Assembly (NCBI GenBank): GCA_037445875.1
Contig: JBBIJR010000089.1
Coordinates: 1 to 12,875, forward strand
Direction: 5' to 3'
Source of the DNA: JBBIJR01 sp037445875
GTDB taxonomy: Bacteria; CLD3; SB21
DNA: 12,875 nucleotides
Both the position numbers and the translations under genes were made by a program. Each line of letters begins with the position of its first letter. The stretch's first letter is position 1. Positions 6,908 to 12,875 of the stretch are shown piece after piece. Below the pieces are notes generated by a model. The model was not told the origin of the DNA. It ran no database searches and saw only the letters and a list, made by a program, of their open reading frames with translations.

Positions 6908-9900
6908 ATTTCTCCGATGCCGGTGCGCCGTCGGATGAAAACCCTGCCGCACGCCGGACCCACCGCTTCACGGTTTCCGTCCTGTCTTCGAGCCACGCAT
7001 ACGTCGTGGGAATGATCACCAGCGTGAGAAAGGTCGACACCGCCAGCCCGAAAATGATGGCCACGCCGAGCGGCTGCCAGAAATCGCTGCTTTCGGCCCC
7101 GGTGACGAGGTGAAACTCCCTCCAGTTGAAGTCCACACCCGAGGCGAGCGGAAGGATCCCGAGAATGGTCGTTGCCGCGGTCAGCATGACCGGCCGCAGA
7201 CGCGTCTTGCCGGCCTGGACCAATGCTTCCTCGAGCGAATACCCCTGCGCCTTCAAATGTTTCGTGAAGTCCAGCAGCACGATCGCATTCTTCACGACGA
7301 TGCCCGCCAGTGCCACTACACCGACACCCGTCATGATCACCCCGAACGGCGTCTGAGTAACGAGGAGACCGGTGAACACCCCGATCAGCGACAGCGGCAC
7401 CGAAACCATGATCACGACGGGAACTTTCACCGAATTGAATTCGGAAACGAGGACGAGAAAAATCAGAAGAATGGTAATGACCAGGGCCTGCGCCAGAAAG
7501 GCCGAGGCCTTATCCTGCTCTTCGTTTTCACCCGTATATTCCACACGATAGCCGCCCGGCATCTTGAACGAGCCCAATCGCGCCTGCACGTCTTCGAGCA
7601 CGTCGTTGGCCAGTCTCCCTTGAACATCCCCGGTGATCGTGACGACCCGCTTCAGGTCCTTGCGCCGAATGCTCGTCACTCCGCTGCTGCGCACAACATC
7701 CGCCACGGAGACCAGGGGAACGGAAAGCAGGTGGCCTTGTTTGTTCATGAACGTTATATTCAGGTTCTCCAGGTCGGAGGGCGAATGCCGCTGGTCCTCG
7801 CGTAACCGGACGGTGATTTTGTACTCGTCCTCTCCGACACGGTACTTCGCCGCCTCCGTGCCGCTGATCGCGGTCCGGACGACCGAGCCGATTTGCGCCG
7901 TACTCATTTCAAGCAGAGCGGCTTTTTCGCGGTCGACGATCACTTCGATCTCGGGGCGTCCTTCGTCGTAGTCGTCCTTCAGGTCCACCAGGCCCTCGAT
8001 CGATCGGACTTCCTCCCGGATCCGGTTGGACCATACGGTGAGCGTCCTGAAATCGTCTCCGGAGAGTTCGATAGAGATGGGAGCGCCCACGGGCGGGCCC
8101 ATTTCCTCGGCTCCAACTTTGATTTCCGCACCCGGCACCGCACCCACGGCCTGCCGGATTTCATCGAGCGTGATGAACGAGTTCTGTTTGCGGATCGTAC
8201 GCTCGAGGAAGTTGATCGAGATCTGGGACTTGTTTGGCGTCCCGGTGGCACCCAGGTCGAAGGGATCCTCCGAAGTTCCAACATTGGCCACTCGAAACTC
8301 GATGTCGCCCACACCCGGTATCCGACGGATACGCTCTTCCGTAAGGTGCGTGACGGCATTGGTCACGTCGAGCGGCGTGCCCGGAGGCATGGCCGTCTGG
8401 ACCACCACGCGGTTCGGCTGCGTTTCAGGGAAGAATTCGACGCCTTTGTTAAACACGGCGAACAGGAGGGTCATGCCCACCAGCAGCCCACCTGACATAA
8501 AGACCGTCATCCCTTTATGCTGCATCGTGAACGAGAGCGTGCGGCCGTACCCTTCCTGAGCCCGCGGAAAGAAGTAAGCATCGACCCAGTGGTAAAACCG
8601 GGTGAACGGGTTGTATCTTCTCCAGCCGCGACCGTGCAAGACGGTCTTGCGAACCCTGTCGATCTCCTGACGATAGTTGATGAACTGCGCACCTTGTACC
8701 GGGCTGATGACGAACGCGACGAACAGGGACGCCCCCAACGTCACGATGAGTGTCAACGGAAGAAACGACATGAAGTCCCCGACCACGCCGGGCCAGAACA
8801 GCATGGGGAGGAATCCCGAGACCGTCGTCAAAGTGGACGTGGCCACGGGCACCGCCACTTCGGCCGTCGCGTCCTTGGCCGCCTGGATCGGGTTCTTGCC
8901 GTACTCCTGCTGGTGCCGGTAGATGTTCTCGATAACGACGATCGCATCGTCGACCAGAATCCCGAGCACGAGTACGAGCGCGCACAGCACCACAAAGTTG
9001 AGGGTGATACTCATCGCAGACAGGACGATGAAGCCGAGCAGCATCGACAGCGGGATGGCCGTACTGATGAGGAAGGAGTTTTTGAGACCGAAGAACATGA
9101 AAAGGCACAGGACCACGAGCACCATGCCCGTGATGATCGAGTTCTCAAGCTCGCCCACCATCCGGCGGATGTCCTTGGAAATGTCGTTGGTGATATGGAG
9201 GGTCAGGCCGGCCGGAAAGTAGGCCTTTTCCTCGTCCAGGAGGCGTTTGACCTCATCGGCAATCCGGATCAGGTTTTCTCCCGCACGCTTCTTCACGCTG
9301 ATCGTCACCACGGCTTCGTCGTTGAGACGGGAGTACGTCTGACGGTCTTCGAATCCGGACCGGACCTCGGCGACGTCACGCACGTAGATCGGCAGGCCGT
9401 TTTGCATCTTGACGATGATGTCTTCGATCGGACGCGGATCCTTGTATTCACCGGGCACCCGGATGGAGAAGTCGGTAACGGAATTGTCGATGGAACCGCC
9501 GGGAACGGTGATGTGTTCGTTTCGCACGGCGTCCACGACATCGCTGAATCCGACTTTGTACGCCTTGAGCCGGGCCACATCGCAGTTGATCTGCACCTCG
9601 GGCTGCAGCTGCCCGGCGATATCCGCACTCAACACGCCCGGTACGGCTTCGAACTTGTCCTGCAGGTCCTCAGCGATATGCTTCAGCCGTGCCAGACCAA
9701 GATCACCACCCAGTACGACGAACAGGATGGGAAACTCGCTGAAGTTGATCTCGGTAATGAGCGGTTCCTCGATGTCCGCGGGCAGGCCGGGCTTGGTCTG
9801 GTTGACTTTGTCTCGAACCCGGCGGAGGGCTTCGTCGATGTCGATCCCGGTCTCGAATTCCACCCGGACCGTCGAGAGGCCTTCTTTGGAGGAGGAACTG

Positions 9901-10139
9901 ATCTCTTTGATGTCCTTGAGCGACTTCAGTTCCTTTTCAAGCGGCTGCGTCACGAGACCTTCGACGTCCGTCGGGCTTACACCGATATAGGGCACCGTCA
10001 CGATGACCAGCGGAATAGATATGTCGGGGGCCGCTTCCCTGGGAAGCCGCATGTAGGCGCTGGCCCCCAGGAGGAAGATGATAAGGGCCAGTATGTAGAC
10101 GGTGACGCGGTTGTCGACGGCCAGATTCGAGAGTTTCAT
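6906..10139 (-). CDS. RND (HAE1/AcrB-type) efflux pump, inner membrane permease
   Basis: This is the proton-driven inner membrane pump of a tripartite efflux system that exports hydrophobic or amphiphilic compounds from the periplasm or membrane. At 1077 residues it is slightly longer than AcrB (1049). It has the usual layout: TM1 (about 12-30), a large periplasmic loop, TM2-6 (about 335-480), a cytoplasmic linker, TM7 (about 543-563), a second periplasmic loop, and TM8-12 (about 880-1050). The proton relay is intact: D397 and D398 in GILVDDAIVVIEN (TM4) and K950 in GIVVKNAIVLLDF (TM10). Between TM11 and TM12 there is an extra segment, about 1001-1025, with EFHLVTGAESSDFWQPLG. The start is 13 bp after the adaptor stop, with a GAGG that overlaps that stop. 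It is last in tetR-tolC-adaptor-RND. Motifs fit drug/solute HAE1 rather than heavy-metal CzcA pumps; the substrate is not readable. Confidence 0.95.
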   Translation of the reverse strand: MKLSNLAVDNRVTVYILALIIFLLGASAYMRLPREAAPDISIPLVIVTVPYIGVSPTDVEGLVTQPLEKELKSLKDIKEISSSSKEGLSTVRVEFETGIDIDEALRRVRDKVNQTKPGLPADIEEPLITEINFSEFPILFVVLGGDLGLARLKHIAEDLQDKFEAVPGVLSADIAGQLQPEVQINCDVARLKAYKVGFSDVVDAVRNEHITVPGGSIDNSVTDFSIRVPGEYKDPRPIEDIIVKMQNGLPIYVRDVAEVRSGFEDRQTYSRLNDEAVVTISVKKRAGENLIRIADEVKRLLDEEKAYFPAGLTLHITNDISKDIRRMVGELENSIITGMVLVVLCLFMFFGLKNSFLISTAIPLSMLLGFIVLSAMSITLNFVVLCALVLVLGILVDDAIVVIENIYRHQQEYGKNPIQAAKDATAEVAVPVATSTLTTVSGFLPMLFWPGVVGDFMSFLPLTLIVTLGASLFVAFVISPVQGAQFINYRQEIDRVRKTVLHGRGWRRYNPFTRFYHWVDAYFFPRAQEGYGRTLSFTMQHKGMTVFMSGGLLVGMTLLFAVFNKGVEFFPETQPNRVVVQTAMPPGTPLDVTNAVTHLTEERIRRIPGVGDIEFRVANVGTSEDPFDLGATGTPNKSQISINFLERTIRKQNSFITLDEIRQAVGAVPGAEIKVGAEEMGPPVGAPISIELSGDDFRTLTVWSNRIREEVRSIEGLVDLKDDYDEGRPEIEVIVDREKAALLEMSTAQIGSVVRTAISGTEAAKYRVGEDEYKITVRLREDQRHSPSDLENLNITFMNKQGHLLSVPLVSVADVVRSSGVTSIRRKDLKRVVTITGDVQGRLANDVLEDVQARLGSFKMPGGYRVEYTGENEEQDKASAFLAQALVITILLIFLVLVSEFNSVKVPVVIMVSVPLSLIGVFTGLLVTQTPFGVIMTGVGVVALAGIVVKNAIVLLDFTKHLKAQGYSLEEALVQAGKTRLRPVMLTAATTILGILPLASGVDFNWREFHLVTGAESSDFWQPLGVAIIFGLAVSTFLTLVIIPTTYAWLEDRTETVKRWVRRAAGFSSDGAPASEK

Positions 10140-10152
10140 GGTGCGTCCGGCC

Positions 10153-11199
10153 TCAGTTCTGAACGATGATCTTCTGGTTGTTCACGAGATTCTGATAGCC
10201 GACCGTGATGAGTTCGTCCCCCTCACGCAGGCCCTCGAGAATGCGTACGTAGCGCCCGTCCGTCCCTCCGACCCGCACGATCCGTTCTTCCGCCATGCCG
10301 TTGCGTGCGATGTAGACCACGACCCGGTTCACGTCGATCTGTTGTATAAGGTCATGGTCGACGGCCACCGCTTTCAGGCCCGCCTTCAGCCGGACGAGCA
10401 GCCGTGCGATCATGAACGGCTTCAAGCGGCCGCCGGTCTCCGTGAGATAGATCTCGACCGGAAGGGTTCGGTTGTCCATTCGGACGGAAGCGCCGACGAA
10501 CCCGATCCGTCCGGCGAACGTTTCGCCGGGCAGTGCGTCCACGGTAAACTCCACGGGCGTGCCCACGGCGAGGTCAGCGGCGTAGCGTTCCGGAATGCCG
10601 GCGGTGATCTTGAGGTGCTGCACATCCACCACATGGGCAGAGGGCGCACCGGCGGCGATCATTTCGCCGGCGTCCACCAGGCGATCGTTTAATACGCCGT
10701 CGATCGGCGAGACGATCTTCGTTTTTTCGAGCCGCTGGCGTGCCATCTCGGCCTGGGCGCGGGCGGCGTCCCGCTGATACTCGAGGTTCTTTAGTTGCAG
10801 TTCGGAAACGGCCTGCTCCTCGTACGCCTGTTTCTGCTTTTCGTAGTTCACCTCTGCCATCTTATAGTTGGCGTCCGCGGCATCGAAGGCGGCCCGGAGC
10901 AGGACGTCGTCGATCTGCGCAAGGACTTCACCCCGGCGTACCGGCTGCCCTTTCGGCACATACCACCGCAGCAACCGTCCGCTTTCCTCTGCCGGCACGA
11001 CGATGTCGGCCATGGATTCTACATTGCCGGTGACCTTGATCGTTTCGGAGAATTCCCGAAGCCGGATCGTTTCCGTCTTCACATAGACTGCGCTCTCGGG
11101 TTTGGCGTTCTTCGCCGATTCTGCTTTTGAATTGCCGCAGGATACGGTCGCAGCCGCAAGGGCCGGCGCCAAAACCAGGACGAACAGCGTGCGTGTCAT
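10153..11199 (-). CDS. RND periplasmic adaptor (membrane fusion protein), lipoprotein
   Basis: This adaptor links the RND pump to the outer membrane channel. It is 348 residues, in the range for AcrA/MexA-type proteins. The N-terminus is a lipoprotein signal ending near TVSC with C21, so it is likely anchored in the inner membrane. Then come the first lipoyl half (about 63-100, with VPAEESGRLLRWYVPKGQPV), a short alpha-hairpin (about 101-158), the second lipoyl half (KIVSPIDGVLNDRLVDAGEM, about 161-180), a beta-barrel (about 195-270) and a membrane-proximal domain ending in GLREGDELITVGYQNL. The short hairpin is more like compact adaptors than E. coli AcrA. Its ATG is 3 bp after the TolC-like gene stop, and the AGAGGA site lies within that gene's end, indicating coupled translation. 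Confidence 0.94.
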   Translation of the reverse strand: MTRTLFVLVLAPALAAATVSCGNSKAESAKNAKPESAVYVKTETIRLREFSETIKVTGNVESMADIVVPAEESGRLLRWYVPKGQPVRRGEVLAQIDDVLLRAAFDAADANYKMAEVNYEKQKQAYEEQAVSELQLKNLEYQRDAARAQAEMARQRLEKTKIVSPIDGVLNDRLVDAGEMIAAGAPSAHVVDVQHLKITAGIPERYAADLAVGTPVEFTVDALPGETFAGRIGFVGASVRMDNRTLPVEIYLTETGGRLKPFMIARLLVRLKAGLKAVAVDHDLIQQIDVNRVVVYIARNGMAEERIVRVGGTDGRYVRILEGLREGDELITVGYQNLVNNQKIIVQN

Positions 11200-11202
11200 A
11201 CG

Positions 11203-12540
11203 TCAATCCTCTTGCGGTTGATGAATGCTCAGGAGTTCCTCGAGATCGGTGAGGGCAATCGCGTAGTCGTACACAGCCTGGATCCGGTTGAGACGGGCCT
11301 GCAGCAGCGCCACGTCCGCGTCGTTGCCCTCCAGCTGTGTGCCCGAACCGGTTCGGTATCGCGTCGTGGCAATCGCATACGTGCGTTCGGCGAGGTCCAC
11401 CGTACGTTCCTGACTCCGGATGCGCCGCTGCGCCTCCTCCAGCCGGAGTTTTATGGTCTGAAATTGTGTGTGCAGCGTTTCGCGCAGTTGTTCGATCCGT
11501 TCCTCGGTTTTTCGGCGGTCGGCCCGCGCCTGTCCCACGCGCGACGTGGTTTGGAACCCGTTGAACAAATTGACGCTCAGCGCCAGGCCGACTTGCGAGG
11601 AACCGACAAAATCGTTCGAGCCGATCGACAGCGAGTTCTTCTGCGCCTGCCAGAGGTAGTTGCCGAAGGCCGACAATGTGGGAAGGTACTCCGAGCGCAT
11701 GATGGTGACTACTTTTTCGCTTACGGTCCTCTCGTAACCCAGCGCCTGCAGCGAGGCATTCCGCTCCACGGACTCGACGGAGACCAGCCAGGAAGAATCC
11801 GCAGGGATCCACTGCAGTTCACCGCTCACTCCGACCGTCTCGGCCGCATCCAGACCCATGGCGATCTTCAGCGTATTGAGCGCCACGAGTGCGTTCTTTT
11901 CCGCCTCCAGCACCAGCGGGCGCGTGTTCTCGACACGTACCTCCGCCCGCAGGAGGTCATAGTCCGATACGATACCCTGGCGGTTGAGTACCTGGACGTT
12001 ACGCAAATTGTCCTCGGCGTTCTGCAGGCTCGCACGCGTCATCTCGAGTACGTGGCGGCTAAGCTGCGCGGCCGCATAAGCCCGTTTGGTGTTGGTCACC
12101 GTACGGTTGTAGACGGCACGGAAGTTCTCGTGCGACGCCTTTTCGTACGTTGCGGCGGTCCCCACACCCGTGAACACCACCGAGTTGAAGAGCACCTGTG
12201 TTGCCGTGAACCCGACCTCGACGGAATTGTCCGAGCCGATCTTGATCGGGGTTACTTTGCCGCTGTTGGGATCGTCGAAATCGGGCAGGAAAAAGACCGG
12301 CTTCTTGAGTACCCTCGTGTACCGGGCATCGAAGGTGAGCGAAGGCAGGGCGTTGCCCACCGCTTCGCGAACCTGTTGGTTCGCCCTTTCCATCTCCAGA
12401 CGCGCAACCGCCAGCTCGTTGTTGAGCCGGACGGCGGTGCGTATGGCCTCTTCGAGCGTGTAGACCGTCTGTCCGGCCAGGACGGCGGGAAATATTGTGA
12501 ACAGGACGACGACAGGCAGGATTCTCAGGTTTGTATTCAT
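11203..12540 (-). CDS. TolC-like outer membrane efflux protein
   Basis: This is the outer membrane and periplasmic tunnel component of the tripartite pump. It is 445 residues from the ATG at 12540. The frame is open to 12651, but the 12540 start is preferred because it begins a signal peptide (MNTNLRILPVVVLFTIFPAV, cleavage likely after VLA near 22) and forms an ATGA overlap with the upstream regulator gene. The protein shows two outer-membrane-efflux repeats: the first with TLEEAIRTAVRLN and NALPSLTFDARYTR, the second with YLPTLSAFGNYLW, LSVNLFNGFQTTSRVGQAR and RYRTGSGTQLEGNDADVALLQAR. There is no lipobox, so it resembles TolC more than lipidated OprM/NodT proteins. A ribosome-binding site is not evident, consistent with reinitiation after the regulator. 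It is followed directly by the adaptor gene. Confidence 0.94.
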   Translation of the reverse strand: MNTNLRILPVVVLFTIFPAVLAGQTVYTLEEAIRTAVRLNNELAVARLEMERANQQVREAVGNALPSLTFDARYTRVLKKPVFFLPDFDDPNSGKVTPIKIGSDNSVEVGFTATQVLFNSVVFTGVGTAATYEKASHENFRAVYNRTVTNTKRAYAAAQLSRHVLEMTRASLQNAEDNLRNVQVLNRQGIVSDYDLLRAEVRVENTRPLVLEAEKNALVALNTLKIAMGLDAAETVGVSGELQWIPADSSWLVSVESVERNASLQALGYERTVSEKVVTIMRSEYLPTLSAFGNYLWQAQKNSLSIGSNDFVGSSQVGLALSVNLFNGFQTTSRVGQARADRRKTEERIEQLRETLHTQFQTIKLRLEEAQRRIRSQERTVDLAERTYAIATTRYRTGSGTQLEGNDADVALLQARLNRIQAVYDYAIALTDLEELLSIHQPQED

Positions 12541-12875
12541 GATCGGTTTGAGGTTCGGTTCGCAGCGCCACCAACGCGGATCCCTTCGAAAAGGTGGTCG
12601 ACAAAGCGCCGCCAGGCAGCGACCAGATCGAGGTTCGGATTGAAATGCCATTGAATCAGTAACCCGTCGAACGTGGACGCCAGCATCCTGGAAAGACCGT
12701 CGGGATCGATGGACGGTTTGAGAATTCCGCGGTCTATCGCCGTACGAATCAAGTCCGAGCCGACCTGGCAGAGTTCCGCGTACATGGCGGCCAAACGCCG
12801 CCGCAGTTCGGCATTCTCCGTGGACCGGGCCCAGAGTTGAAAGAAGATCTTATACTGCTCCTTGACGCCGCTGTC
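12537..12875 (-). CDS. TetR/AcrR-family regulator (partial, C-terminal domain only)
   Basis: The frame is open from the right edge to the TGA at 12539-12537, giving 112 residues. The DNA-binding helix-turn-helix lies outside the window. The visible part looks like the all-helical ligand-binding and dimerisation domain of TetR-type repressors: FFQLWARSTENAELRRRL, then LIRTAIDRGILKPSIDPDGL and RMLASTFDGLLIQWHFNP. The segment in which an effector-accessible helix ends in DGLLIQW is common in AcrR-like proteins. Its stop overlaps the TolC-like start by four bases (ATGA), so it is co-transcribed with the pump it probably represses. The promoter and operator are outside the window, so autoregulation is inference. 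Confidence 0.82.
   Translation of the reverse strand, partial: DSGVKEQYKIFFQLWARSTENAELRRRLAAMYAELCQVGSDLIRTAIDRGILKPSIDPDGLSRMLASTFDGLLIQWHFNPNLDLVAAWRRFVDHLFEGIRVGGAANRTSNRS

Noticed and set aside
8517..10169. 550-codon plus-strand frame opposite the RND gene
   Set aside because: It is in codon register with the RND gene, rich in Asp, His and Arg, and carries no family motif. It is an antisense shadow.
12541..12651. Upstream extension of the TolC-like protein
   Set aside because: It would overlap the regulator gene by over 100 bp and hide the signal peptide; the ATGA junction at 12540 explains the start better.
11212..12654. 480-codon plus-strand frame opposite the TolC-like gene
   Set aside because: Same cause: in register with the sense codons, biased composition and no motif.

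Overview
The window looks like a chromosomal segment of a Gram-negative bacterium with moderately high GC content. The EF-G, S12 and S7 sequences and the style of the RND pump suggest the FCB superphylum (Chlorobi/Ignavibacteria/Rhodothermota-like lineages). That is an impression from protein motifs, not a database match. Strong Shine-Dalgarno sites precede several genes, and a classical TTGACA/TATATT promoter is present. Both argue against a typical Bacteroidia genome.

Layout. (1) Positions 1-2447, minus strand: the str operon in the order rpsL (S12), rpsG (S7), fusA (EF-G). fusA is cut by the left edge after domain III. (2) Positions 2448-2775: a 328 bp non-coding region. It holds a near-consensus sigma-70 promoter with an AT-rich upstream tract and a GC-rich discriminator, a GC-rich hairpin in the roughly 130 nt rpsL leader, and an inverted repeat beyond the upstream gene. 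(3) Positions 2776-4954, minus strand: a secreted M28-family metallopeptidase with a PA-like insertion, then a small acidic protein of unknown function. (4) Positions 5150-6223, plus strand: a branched-chain amino acid aminotransferase, followed by a clear intrinsic terminator. (5) Positions 6372-6872, plus strand: a DinB/YfiT-like protein with an intact three-histidine metal site. (6) Positions 6906-12875, minus strand: an efflux operon in the order tetR (partial), TolC-like outer membrane factor, periplasmic adaptor lipoprotein, RND pump. Its genes overlap or sit 3 to 13 bp apart.

How the genes work together. The str genes supply the translation machinery from one strong, probably growth-rate-controlled promoter. 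The efflux genes encode a complete tripartite envelope pump behind its likely repressor. The peptidase and aminotransferase are divergently transcribed and have no obvious joint role. The window is mostly ordinary housekeeping plus one self-contained efflux operon. I found no CRISPR, mobile element, tRNA, rRNA or clearly novel system. The points most worth checking are the rpsL leader structure and the unrecognised 158-residue protein.
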